This document shows, in pieces, positions 1-5,803 of a stretch of DNA of 7,345 nucleotides. Source of the DNA: Clostridia bacterium (GTDB lineage Bacteria > Bacillota > Clostridia > UBA1381 > UMGS1253); assembly GCA_017411585.1 (NCBI GenBank), contig JAFQPV010000232.1, forward strand, positions 1 through 7,345, written 5' to 3'. The translations under genes and the position numbers were made by a program. The notes beneath the pieces are model-generated. The model did not search any database. It saw nothing but the letters and a program-made list of their open reading frames with translations, and was not told the origin of the DNA. The number at the start of each line of letters is the position of its first letter. Position 1 is the stretch's first letter.

Positions 1-1249
1 AGGTATGCAGGTAAAGGATGCCATCAAAGCCATGATTGACCACCTTGAAAAAGAGGGCATCGGTAAGCGCAAGGTCAACTTCAAGCTGCGCGACTGGGTA
101 TTCTCCCGTCAGCGCTACTGGGGCGAGCCGATTCCGCTGGTATATTGTGAAAAGTGCGGCTGGCAGCCGATTCCGGAAAGTGAGCTTCCGCTTATGCTGC
201 CGGAGGTAGATAACTACGAGCCGACAGACAATGGTGAAAGCCCGCTGTCCAAGATTACGGATTGGGTAAATACCACATGTCCTTGCTGTGGCGGTCCGGC
301 AAAGCGCGAGACCGATACAATGCCGCAGTGGGCAGGCTCTTCGTGGTACTTCCTCAGATATATCGACCCGGACTGCGATACTGCAATCGCAAAGGAAGAG
401 CTTCTCAAATACTGGCTGCCGGTTGACTGGTACAACGGCGGTATGGAGCATACTACACTGCATCTTCTGTATTCGAGATTCTGGCATAAGTTCTTATATG
501 ATATCGGCGTAGTACCGACAAAGGAGCCGTATCAGAAGCGTACCTCGCACGGTATGATTTTGGGTGAAAACAACGAAAAAATGTCCAAATCCCGCGGTAA
601 CGTGGTAAATCCGGACGATGTTGTTAAGCAGTTTGGTGCGGATACTTTCCGTACTTACGAGATGTTCATCGGTGCATTTGATCAGGCTACACCGTGGCAG
701 GAGCAGGGCGTAAAGGGTTGCTTCAAGTTCCTCGAGCGCGTATGGAATCTGCAGAACATCTTAACGGATGAAGAAGGCTACAGTGCTGATTTGGAAAGCG
801 AAATGCACAAGGCAATTAAGAAGGTAGGCGAGGATATTGAACGCATGAAGTTCAATACCGCAATTGCAACCCTGATGTCCTTGGTAAACAGCTTTACAAA
901 GAAGAATGCAATTACACGCGGTGAGCTTAAGACATTCCTCTTGCTCTTAAATCCGACAGCACCGCATATCACAGAAGAAATGTGGAGCCTTAACAATTTC
1001 GGCAGCGAAATTGCAAAGCAGAGCTGGCCGGAATATGACGAAGCAAAGACTGTGGATAATGAAATCGAAATCGTTATGCAGATTAACGGCAAGATTCGTG
1101 ATAAGCTTACAGTTAGTGCAGATGCAAGCAAAGAAGAGATTGAAAAGCTTGTGCTCGAAAGTGACCGCATTAAGGCGCTTTTGGAGGGCAAGCAGATTGT
1201 AAAGACAATCGTTGTACCGAAAAAGCTTGTAAATATCGTTGTAAAATAA
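1..1249 (+). CDS. leuS: Leucyl-tRNA synthetase, C-terminal part (5' end outside window)
   Basis: Class I aminoacyl-tRNA synthetase that charges tRNA-Leu with leucine in the cytoplasm. The reading frame is open to the left edge, so the ATG at 5 is internal. About 415 residues are visible, roughly the second half of a protein usually near 800 residues; the HIGH motif and most of the CP1 editing domain lie upstream. Visible parts in order are the RDWVFSRQRYWG block that follows CP1, a zinc-ribbon-like pair (CEKCG and CPCCG), the GGMEHTTLHLLYSRFW block of the catalytic core, the KMSKS loop (578-592, followed by RGN), the helical anticodon-binding domain, and the small C-terminal domain ending in VNIVVK. 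It stops at TAA 1247-1249, just before a strong terminator. No frameshift or missing motif is seen. The identity is secure because these blocks are specific to LeuRS rather than to ValRS or IleRS. Confidence 0.98.
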   Translation, partial: GMQVKDAIKAMIDHLEKEGIGKRKVNFKLRDWVFSRQRYWGEPIPLVYCEKCGWQPIPESELPLMLPEVDNYEPTDNGESPLSKITDWVNTTCPCCGGPAKRETDTMPQWAGSSWYFLRYIDPDCDTAIAKEELLKYWLPVDWYNGGMEHTTLHLLYSRFWHKFLYDIGVVPTKEPYQKRTSHGMILGENNEKMSKSRGNVVNPDDVVKQFGADTFRTYEMFIGAFDQATPWQEQGVKGCFKFLERVWNLQNILTDEEGYSADLESEMHKAIKKVGEDIERMKFNTAIATLMSLVNSFTKKNAITRGELKTFLLLLNPTAPHITEEMWSLNNFGSEIAKQSWPEYDEAKTVDNEIEIVMQINGKIRDKLTVSADASKEEIEKLVLESDRIKALLEGKQIVKTIVVPKKLVNIVVK

Positions 1250-1257
1250 TATAAATG

Positions 1258-1288
1258 CAGGCTTGCACCTTTTGTGCAAGCCTGTTTT
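1258..1288 (+). terminator. Rho-independent terminator of leuS
   Basis: A perfect 11-bp stem (CAGGCTTGCAC / GTGCAAGCCTG) with a 5-base loop is followed by TTTT at 1285-1288. It begins 8 bases after the leuS stop. It also lies 3' of the convergent spoVAC gene, whose stop codon overlaps the T-run. On the minus strand the stem is followed by an A/T-rich stretch, so it may serve both genes, though less well for spoVAC. Confidence 0.92.
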
Positions 1289-1736
1289 AGTACCAGCCGA
1301 ATAAAAAGCACAATACCCCTGCAATAACGGAAAATACTACACCGAACACAATGACAGGACCGGCGATTTTGAACATATTGGCGCTCATACCTAAAATATA
1401 ACCTTCGCTTTTGAATTCCATCGCAGGAGAAACAATCGAGTTTGCAAATCCGGTAATCGGCACGATTGTACCTGCGCCGGCGTATTTTGCCAAATTGTCA
1501 TACCAGCCGAGGCCTGTGAAGAGTGCACCTAAGAATATTAAAGTTACACTGGTGACGGCACCGACCTCGTCTTTGGTGAGTGTAGTGAAATTTGTATATA
1601 AATCGCTGATGCCCTGACCGATACAACAAATTGTACCGCCAATCAGAAATGCGAAAATTATATCTTTTACAATCGGTGATTTTGGCGACTTTTTATCTGC
1701 ATATTTTTTATACGCTTCTTTTGTCATCTTTGGCAT
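1287..1736 (-). CDS. spoVAC: Stage V sporulation protein AC (SpoVA channel subunit)
   Basis: Predicted 149-residue integral membrane protein, the usual SpoVAC length. SpoVAC belongs to the SpoVA complex in the spore inner membrane, which moves calcium-dipicolinate into the forespore and out at germination; the Bacillus protein is described as a mechanosensitive channel. After a basic N-terminus come a hydrophobic segment with the family-typical GGTICCIGQG (about 24-43), a second segment (about 58-78), the conserved AGAGTIVPITGFANS block followed by MEFKSEG (about 86-112), and a C-terminal segment (about 122-147). I chose the ATG at 1736 because AAAGGAAG lies 7 bases upstream and the length fits; the frame stays open further 5' with no ribosome site. 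It stands alone between convergent leuS and divergent ldhA, without spoVAD or spoVAE beside it, unlike the usual spoVA operon. Confidence 0.94.
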   Translation of the reverse strand: MPKMTKEAYKKYADKKSPKSPIVKDIIFAFLIGGTICCIGQGISDLYTNFTTLTKDEVGAVTSVTLIFLGALFTGLGWYDNLAKYAGAGTIVPITGFANSIVSPAMEFKSEGYILGMSANMFKIAGPVIVFGVVFSVIAGVLCFLFGWY

Positions 1737-1743
1737 AAAAGCA

Positions 1744-1751
1744 CTTCCTTT
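1744..1751 (-). promoter_or_regulatory. Ribosome binding site of spoVAC
   Basis: AAAGGAAG on the minus strand, 7 bases before the ATG at 1736. It sets the start of spoVAC against the longer upstream open frame, which would run into the ldhA leader and coding start. Confidence 0.7.
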
Positions 1752-1778
1752 CACTTTTAGTTTAACGGAAGGTATAAA
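1750..1778 (+). promoter_or_regulatory. Possible sigma-A promoter of ldhA
   Basis: TTCACT (1750-1755) and TATAAA (1773-1778) are separated by 17 bases. It is the best-matching pair in the 88-base divergent gap and would give a leader of about 40 bases before ldhA. It overlaps the spoVAC upstream signals on the other strand, so the two genes may exclude each other. The gap is A/T-rich and chance matches are possible. Confidence 0.38.
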
Positions 1779-1786
1779 AAATATGC
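1758..1786 (-). promoter_or_regulatory. Possible forespore sigma-G-type promoter of spoVAC
   Basis: On the minus strand, GCATA (1782-1786) is followed after 17 bases by TAAACTA (1758-1764). This resembles the sigma-G pattern of a G-x-ATA -35 element and a CATACTA-like -10 element (5 of 7 bases in the -10). spoVA genes are sigma-G dependent in Bacillus, so the context fits. The implied transcript would start almost at the ribosome binding site, which weakens the case. Confidence 0.28.
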
Positions 1787-1810
1787 GCAGATACATTATA
1801 AAAACAGACG

Positions 1811-1817
1811 AAAGGAG
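1811..1817 (+). promoter_or_regulatory. Ribosome binding site of ldhA
   Basis: AAAGGAG, 7 bases before the ATG at 1825. It selects this ATG over the in-frame ATG at 1783, which would add 14 residues that do not fit the family and has no ribosome site. Confidence 0.85.
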
Positions 1818-1824
1818 CGTTTTT

Positions 1825-2862
1825 ATGAAAACACTTGCATTTTTTGATACGAAAGAATATGACAAAACCTATTTTGAAGCATTGAAGGAAAAGCATGGTA
1901 TCCATATCCGCTATTTCGAGGACAAACTCAGCGCAGAGACGGTTTCGCTTGCTGAAGGGGCGGATGCAGTCTGCGTTTTTGTAAATGACGATATCAACAA
2001 AGCGGTCATTGAACGTCTTTATCAGATGGGCGTGCGTGTGATTGCGTTGCGCTGTGCAGGTTATAATAATGTGGATTTCAAAGCAGCGTACGGCAAAATT
2101 CATGTTGTGCGTGTGCCGGCATATTCACCGTATGCAGTGGCGGAATATACGATGGCGCTTTTGCTTGCAGTCAACCGCAAGGTGCATAAATCCTATATCC
2201 GTACGCGTGATTTTAACTTCAGCTTAAATCGCCTGGTTGGCTTTGATTTGCACGGCAAAACCGTTGGTATTATCGGTACGGGTAAAATCGGTCAGATTTT
2301 TGCAAACATCTGTAAAGGCTTTGGTATGCATATCCTTGCATATGATGTATATCCGAACGACAGTCTTGGGTTAAACTATGTTTCATTAGAGGAGCTGTGC
2401 GAAAAGGCGGATATCATTTCGCTGCACTGCCCGCTGACGGAGAGCACGAAGCATTTAATCAACAAAAACACACTTTCCAAAATGAAGGACGGCGTGTATA
2501 TTGTCAACACCTCGCGCGGCGCTTTGATTGATACAGAAGCCCTGCTCGATGCAATCCGTACACGCAAGGTCGGCGGTGCGGCACTCGATGTGTATGAAGA
2601 AGAGACGGACATTTTCTTTGAAGATTTTTCCGATAGCTTTATTGGCGACGATACGCTTTCACTTTTGTTGTCGATGCCGAATGTTATCGTTTCCTCGCAC
2701 CAGGCATTTTTAACAAACGAAGCACTTGAGAATATTGCCGATGTGACCTATGAAAATTTGGATGCGTTCTTCGCAGGTGAAACGCTCAAAAACGAAATAT
2801 GCTATCACTGCCAAAAGAGCGGCGGCCATTGCAGCCGCAAAGAAAAGGGTAGATGCTTTTAA
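1825..2862 (+). CDS. ldhA: Fermentative D-lactate dehydrogenase (D-2-hydroxyacid dehydrogenase family)
   Basis: 345-residue cytoplasmic enzyme expected to reduce pyruvate to D-lactate with NADH, regenerating NAD+ during fermentation. The start MKTLAFFDTKEYDK and the blocks ALRCAGYNNVD, RVPAYSPYAVAEY, RTRDFNFSL and SSHQAFLTNEAL closely match E. coli LdhA, more than other 2-hydroxyacid dehydrogenases. The Rossmann motif GTGKIG is at 151-156 with Asp174 at the end of the next strand, which suits NAD. The expected catalytic residues are Arg231 (NTSRGALID), Glu260 (DVYEEE) and His292. The protein runs about 20 residues past the usual end of the E. coli enzyme, into a tail with Cys326, Cys329, Cys336 and Cys344 plus two His. 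It is divergent from spoVAC. No terminator follows before ychF, although ychF has its own promoter. No clear Rex operator was found upstream. A related D-2-hydroxyacid substrate remains possible. Confidence 0.93.
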   Translation: MKTLAFFDTKEYDKTYFEALKEKHGIHIRYFEDKLSAETVSLAEGADAVCVFVNDDINKAVIERLYQMGVRVIALRCAGYNNVDFKAAYGKIHVVRVPAYSPYAVAEYTMALLLAVNRKVHKSYIRTRDFNFSLNRLVGFDLHGKTVGIIGTGKIGQIFANICKGFGMHILAYDVYPNDSLGLNYVSLEELCEKADIISLHCPLTESTKHLINKNTLSKMKDGVYIVNTSRGALIDTEALLDAIRTRKVGGAALDVYEEETDIFFEDFSDSFIGDDTLSLLLSMPNVIVSSHQAFLTNEALENIADVTYENLDAFFAGETLKNEICYHCQKSGGHCSRKEKGRCF

Positions 2863-2877
2863 AAATTTGAATAAGCC

Positions 2878-2906
2878 TTGCAAAAGACTGTTTTCTGTGC
2901 TACAAT
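2878..2906 (+). promoter_or_regulatory. Sigma-A promoter of ychF with extended -10
   Basis: TTGCAA (2878-2883, 4 of 6 to consensus) and TACAAT (2901-2906, 5 of 6) are separated by exactly 17 bases, with TGC directly before the -10 (extended -10). Transcription would start near 2913, giving a leader of about 30 bases before ychF. A ribosome site GAAAGG lies at 2926-2931, a rather long 12 bases before the ATG. Confidence 0.7.
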
Positions 2907-2943
2907 AGATTGGAAAAATGGTTAAGAAAGGCTTTGAGTAAAT

Positions 2944-4035
2944 ATGAAATTAGGTATAGTAGGCTTGCCGAATGTCGGCAAATCCACACTTTTTAATGCA
3001 ATTACACAGGCGGGTGCAGAGTCGGCGAACTATCCGTTCTGTACAATCGAGCCGAATGTCGGCATCGTTGCTGTACCGGACGAGCGACTCGATGTGCTCA
3101 CAAAGATGCACAACCCGAAAAAGGTGACACCGGCAATTATCGAATTTGTTGATATTGCAGGTCTTGTAAAGGGCGCAAGCCGCGGTGAAGGTTTGGGTAA
3201 CAAGTTCTTGTCCCACATCCGTGAGGTGGATGCAATTGTGCACGTTGTGCGTTGTTTTGAGGATTCCAATATCGTACACGTGGACGGCAACATCGGTCCG
3301 GCAAGAGATATTGAAACCATTAATTTAGAGCTTGTATTTGCAGACTTAGAAATGATTGAACGCCGCATCGACCGTGTAAAAAAGGCACTCAAAGGCGACA
3401 AAAAATTCCAGGTTGAACTGGATTTGCTCGAACGCGTAAAGGTTGGTCTTGAGGAAGGTAAGCCGGCGCGTGCGCTTGACTACAGCGACGAAGAAAAGGA
3501 TATGATGCGCGAGGTTGCACTCCTTACGATGAAGCCGGTTTTATATGCGGCAAACGTGTCCGAGGATGAGGCTGCGGATGCAAGTGAGAATGCAATGGTT
3601 GCCGAGGTAAAGGGCATTGCGGATGCGGAAGGTTCTGAGGTTATTGCAATTTGTGCAAGAATTGAGGAAGAAATCGCAGAATTAGAACCGGAAGAGAAGA
3701 AGGAGTTCCTTGCGGAAATGGGCATGGCGGAATCCGGTTTGGATAAGATTGTAAAATCCAGCTACAAGCTGCTCGGCTTAATCAGCTACTTAACCGCAGG
3801 CGAGCCGGAGGTGCGTGCATGGACGATTACAAACGGCACAAAAGCACCGCAGGCAGCGGGCAAAATCCACTCGGATTTTGAAAAGGGCTTTATCCGCGCA
3901 GAAGTTATCCACTATGATGATTTGATTGCGTGCGGCAATATGGTTGCGGCAAAGGAAAAGGGGCTAGTTCGCTCCGAAGGTAAGGAATATGTGATGAAGG
4001 ACGGCGATATAGTGCTGTTCCGCTTTAATGTTTGA
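2944..4035 (+). CDS. ychF: Ribosome-binding, redox-regulated ATPase YchF (Obg family, TRAFAC class)
   Basis: 363-residue P-loop NTPase, the same length as the E. coli protein. YchF/Ola1 proteins hydrolyse ATP rather than GTP, bind ribosomes and modulate stress responses, including negative regulation of the oxidative stress response. The sequence shows the G1 P-loop GLPNVGKST (7-15), the switch II/Walker B region DIAGLVKGASRGEGLG (70-85), an NVSED (204-208) in place of the GTPase NKxD motif as expected for ATP preference, a coiled-coil middle section (about 130-180), and a C-terminal TGS domain (about 280-362). Cys33 in PFCTIEPN lines up with E. coli Cys35, implicated in redox control. The next lines of defence for the identity are the full length and intact motifs; I see nothing unusual. 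It is transcribed from its own promoter and ends at a hairpin terminator. Confidence 0.97.
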   Translation: MKLGIVGLPNVGKSTLFNAITQAGAESANYPFCTIEPNVGIVAVPDERLDVLTKMHNPKKVTPAIIEFVDIAGLVKGASRGEGLGNKFLSHIREVDAIVHVVRCFEDSNIVHVDGNIGPARDIETINLELVFADLEMIERRIDRVKKALKGDKKFQVELDLLERVKVGLEEGKPARALDYSDEEKDMMREVALLTMKPVLYAANVSEDEAADASENAMVAEVKGIADAEGSEVIAICARIEEEIAELEPEEKKEFLAEMGMAESGLDKIVKSSYKLLGLISYLTAGEPEVRAWTITNGTKAPQAAGKIHSDFEKGFIRAEVIHYDDLIACGNMVAAKEKGLVRSEGKEYVMKDGDIVLFRFNV

Positions 4036-4040
4036 TTCTT

Positions 4041-4070
4041 ATGGGCGAACTTTGTTCGCCCATTTTCTTT
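4041..4070 (+). terminator. Rho-independent terminator after ychF
   Basis: A perfect 10-bp stem (ATGGGCGAAC / GTTCGCCCAT) with a TTT loop is followed by TTTTCTTT. It starts 5 bases past the ychF stop. Its T-run ends directly against the GAGG ribosome site of birA (4071-4074), so it also sits in the birA leader. Confidence 0.88.
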
Positions 4071-4081
4071 GAGGTTATGTT

Positions 4082-4855
4082 ATGCATTATGAAAAGATAA
4101 AAGCTGGGCTGGGTACAGATATTAAATTACAAGCTGTGTTTGAAAATGTCGATTCGACAAATACATATTTGAAAAAGCTGTGTAATGCGCAAGAAATCAG
4201 TGAGAAAACAGTAGTGCTTGCCGCGCAGCAGAGCGGCGGCAGAGGCAGGCTTGGCAGAAGCTTTGTTTCACCGCAGGGCGGCGTGTATTTAAGCATTGCC
4301 TTCCCAGTACGTTATAGCGCAGACGTTGCACTGTTAATTACGGCGGCAGCAGCGGTTGCGGTATGCCGCGTTCTGGACAGATACACAAACGAAGCGGCGC
4401 AAATTAAGTGGGTGAATGATGTTTATCTCGGCGGCAAAAAAGTCTGCGGCATTTTAACGGAGGCCGTAACGGATACACAGCGCGGATGTGTTAAAAACAC
4501 CATTGTCGGCATAGGCTTGAATCTGTGTGGATACGATGCCTTCCCGGAGGAGCTAAAGCCGATTGTCACTACGCTGGAACAGCATGTAAAAGCATTGCCT
4601 TCGCGCGAAGAACTTGCAGTGCAGATTGTAAACGCGCTTTGTCGTATAGAAGCAGATTTGACGGATGCAGCTGTAATGGAGGAATACAGAACGCGAAGCT
4701 TTGTTATCGGCAAGCAGGTGCGCGTAATTCAAAGTGATACAGAAACAAATGCTCTTGTAACGGATATTGACGAAAGAGGCGGCCTGTGCGTTGCCTATGA
4801 AAACGGTGAAACTGCCGTTTTGCAAAGTGCAGAAATTTCAATAAGAACGATATGA
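4082..4855 (+). CDS. birA: Biotin--[biotin carboxyl carrier protein] ligase, no DNA-binding domain
   Basis: 257-residue cytoplasmic enzyme that activates biotin with ATP and attaches it to the target lysine of biotin-dependent carboxylases or decarboxylases. The ligase core is intact: DSTN (24-27), the biotinyl-AMP loop GGRGRLGR (52-59), KWVND (109-113), the GGKKVCGILTE block whose Lys120 is the likely catalytic lysine, and GIGLN (143-147). An SH3-like C-terminal domain occupies about 210-257. The N-terminal winged helix of bifunctional BirA (about 320 residues) is absent, so this is a group I, ligase-only form that should not repress biotin genes itself. The ATG at 4082 follows GAGG (4071-4074) with 7-base spacing; an ATG at 4077 is out of frame. 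No promoter of its own is obvious, because the upstream terminator fills the gap after ychF. It ends before another hairpin terminator. Confidence 0.95.
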   Translation: MHYEKIKAGLGTDIKLQAVFENVDSTNTYLKKLCNAQEISEKTVVLAAQQSGGRGRLGRSFVSPQGGVYLSIAFPVRYSADVALLITAAAAVAVCRVLDRYTNEAAQIKWVNDVYLGGKKVCGILTEAVTDTQRGCVKNTIVGIGLNLCGYDAFPEELKPIVTTLEQHVKALPSREELAVQIVNALCRIEADLTDAAVMEEYRTRSFVIGKQVRVIQSDTETNALVTDIDERGGLCVAYENGETAVLQSAEISIRTI

Positions 4856-4862
4856 TTTTTAG

Positions 4863-4897
4863 CCTGCAGATATGTATCTGCAGGTTTTGTTTGTTTT
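4863..4897 (+). terminator. Rho-independent terminator after birA
   Basis: A 9-bp perfect stem (CCTGCAGAT / ATCTGCAGG) with an ATGT loop is followed by a T-rich tail, TTTTGTTTGTTTT, to 4897. It begins 7 bases after the birA stop and separates birA from the sensor operon. Confidence 0.9.
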
Positions 4898-4922
4898 GCA
4901 CAAAAAAATAAGTCTTGTGCAA
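4896..4922. promoter_or_regulatory. Putative operator: perfect inverted repeat over the -35 region
   Basis: TTGCACAA (4896-4903) and TTGTGCAA (4915-4922) are exact reverse complements separated by 11 bases, with half-site centres 19 bases apart. The right arm covers the weak -35 hexamer of the downstream operon. The repeat centre (about 4909) is near -41 from the predicted start, where class II activators of the CRP/FNR type bind. The site lies upstream of the predicted transcript, so a DNA role is more likely than an RNA hairpin. Which protein binds is unknown. Confidence 0.5.
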
Positions 4923-4943
4923 CTTGATTTATGATGATATAAT
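4915..4943 (+). promoter_or_regulatory. Promoter of the DRTGG/ATPase/hydrogenase-like operon
   Basis: A consensus TATAAT (4938-4943) is preceded by TGA (extended -10) and lies 17 bases from TTGTGC (4915-4920), which matches the -35 consensus at only 3 of 6 positions. Transcription would start near 4950. A weak -35 overlapped by an inverted repeat suggests that the promoter is activator-dependent or regulated. Confidence 0.72.
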
Positions 4944-4993
4944 ATAAATAATCGGTTAGAATTTGAGATAAAACCGAAAGTGGGGAGTAAAGT

Positions 4994-5338
4994 ATGAAAG
5001 TAAAAGAAGTAAAAGCATTATTGGATGCAGTAGTAGAGACTGGCGAGGCGTTGATGGACATGGAAGTTAAAACAGCGTGCGGTAGCGATATGATGAGCGA
5101 CGTTTTGGCGTTTGTCAAGGAAGAAGGTCTTCTTTTGACGGGTCTGGTCAATCCGCAGGTTGTGCGTACGGCAGAGATGATGGACATTAAGGTTATTGTT
5201 TTTGTGCGTGGTAAGGTGCCGAGTGCGGAAATGATTGAGCTTGCCGAGGAACGCGGTATGGTACTTATGCGTACGCAAATGCCGATGTATGTTGCATGCG
5301 GCGAGCTGTACGCAGCGGGCCTGGTGCCGCGTAAATGA
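4994..5338 (+). CDS. Small DRTGG-domain-like protein, first copy
   Basis: 114-residue soluble protein. It resembles the stand-alone DRTGG family (the fold also found in HPr kinase N-termini and some phosphotransacetylases) that occurs beside hydrogenase genes in Clostridia. The biochemical function is unknown; a ligand-binding or regulatory role is assumed. Visible hallmarks are the MKVKE start, the SDMMSDVLAF block (about 31-40, matching a GDLLSxVM motif), alternating strands and helices (LLLTGLVNPQVVRTAEMM, IKVIVFVRGKVPSAEMIELAEERGMVLMRT), and the ELYAAGLV end. The literal Asp-Arg-Thr-Gly-Gly motif is not present. It is related to the gene starting at 7114 but is the more divergent copy. 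The ATG at 4994 has GGGGAG (4982-4987) 6 bases upstream. It is the first gene of the operon and ends 24 bases before the ATPase gene. Confidence 0.78.
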   Translation: MKVKEVKALLDAVVETGEALMDMEVKTACGSDMMSDVLAFVKEEGLLLTGLVNPQVVRTAEMMDIKVIVFVRGKVPSAEMIELAEERGMVLMRTQMPMYVACGELYAAGLVPRK

Positions 5339-5347
5339 GAAGCCGAG

Positions 5348-5353
5348 AGGAGG
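5348..5353 (+). promoter_or_regulatory. Ribosome binding site of the HATPase gene
   Basis: A consensus AGGAGG, 9 bases before the ATG at 5363. It decides between two nearby ATGs: the one at 5359 is in another frame and the one at 5363 opens the ATPase frame. Confidence 0.85.
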
Positions 5354-5362
5354 CAGCAATGT

Positions 5363-5785
5363 ATGGCAGAAACAATCAAGCTGCAGTTTAATATTGACGG
5401 AAACAATTTTGTGGATGCCGGTGCAGCATCCGGTAAAGTGAAAAAGACGCTTACGCAGCTCGGATTTGATCCGGCTGTGATTCGCCGTGCGGCAATTGCG
5501 ATGTATGAGGGCGAAATCAACATGGTCATTCACGCAGACGGCGGCGTGGCGGATGTGTACATTGATTCAGATAAGATTCGCATTGTTCTTTCAGACAAAG
5601 GACCGGGCATTGCGGATGTTGAGCTTGCGATGAAGGAAGGGTATTCCACGGCAAGTCAGGAAGCGAGAGACCTGGGCTTCGGTGCAGGTATGGGGCTTCC
5701 GAATATGAAAAACTACACAGATGAGATGACGGTTAATTCGAAGGTTGGCGTTGGCACAACCGTGGAAATGATTATTAATTGCTGA
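5363..5785 (+). CDS. Anti-sigma-factor-type ATP-binding protein (RsbW/SpoIIAB-like GHKL ATPase)
   Basis: 140-residue cytoplasmic protein consisting of a single HATPase_c domain. The N-box has Glu49 and Asn53 (MYEGEINMVIHA), the spacing seen in RsbW and SpoIIAB (ExxxN...HA). The G1 box is DKGPGI (78-83), the G2 box GFGAGMGLPNM (105-115), and GTTVEM lies near the C-terminus. Such proteins usually phosphorylate a STAS-domain antagonist and hold a sigma factor or other partner in a partner switch. It lacks the dimerisation and histidine region of a sensor kinase. No STAS protein, PP2C phosphatase or sigma gene is present in the window, so its partners are unknown and may lie to the right. It sits between a DRTGG gene and the hydrogenase-like gene, with gaps of 24 and 18 bases, which implies co-translation and a shared task. 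Confidence 0.88.
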   Translation: MAETIKLQFNIDGNNFVDAGAASGKVKKTLTQLGFDPAVIRRAAIAMYEGEINMVIHADGGVADVYIDSDKIRIVLSDKGPGIADVELAMKEGYSTASQEARDLGFGAGMGLPNMKNYTDEMTVNSKVGVGTTVEMIINC

Positions 5786-5789
5786 CATT

Positions 5790-5795
5790 GAGGAG
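5790..5795 (+). promoter_or_regulatory. Ribosome binding site of the hydrogenase-like gene
   Basis: GAGGAG, 8 bases before the ATG at 5804. This favours that ATG over the in-frame GTG at 5795, which overlaps the ribosome site itself. Confidence 0.85.
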
Positions 5796-5803
5796 TGAAG
5801 CTG

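Noticed and set aside
1261..1281. TTGCAC...GTGCAA in the leuS terminator as another copy of the operator-like repeat at 4896-4922
   Set aside because: Spacing and flanks differ and the sequence is fully explained as a terminator stem; the shared hexamer is probably coincidence.
778..1311. Long open frames antisense to leuS, and similar antisense frames under ychF, birA, the DRTGG/ATPase genes and the hydrogenase-like gene
   Set aside because: They mirror the codon pattern of well-supported genes on the plus strand, lack ribosome sites and encode no recognisable domain.
1783..1824. In-frame ATG at 1783 as the start of ldhA
   Set aside because: It adds 14 residues unlike the family start and has no ribosome site; the ATG at 1825 has AAAGGAG at ideal spacing.
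1737..1824. Rex-type NADH-responsive operator upstream of ldhA
   Set aside because: No TTGTxA...TxACAA-like palindrome is visible in the gap.
2819..2838. GCGGC/GCCGC repeat near the end of ldhA as a terminator
   Set aside because: The stem is only 5 bp, lies inside the coding region and has no T-run.
2873..2934. AAGCCTT / AAGGCTT inverted repeat spanning the ychF promoter and ribosome site
   Set aside because: The arms are 7 bp with a 48-base spacer, and the left arm lies upstream of the predicted transcript start. It would matter only in read-through from ldhA, and chance occurrence is likely.
5795..5803. GTG at 5795 as the start of the hydrogenase-like protein
   Set aside because: It overlaps the GAGGAG ribosome site that serves the ATG at 5804.
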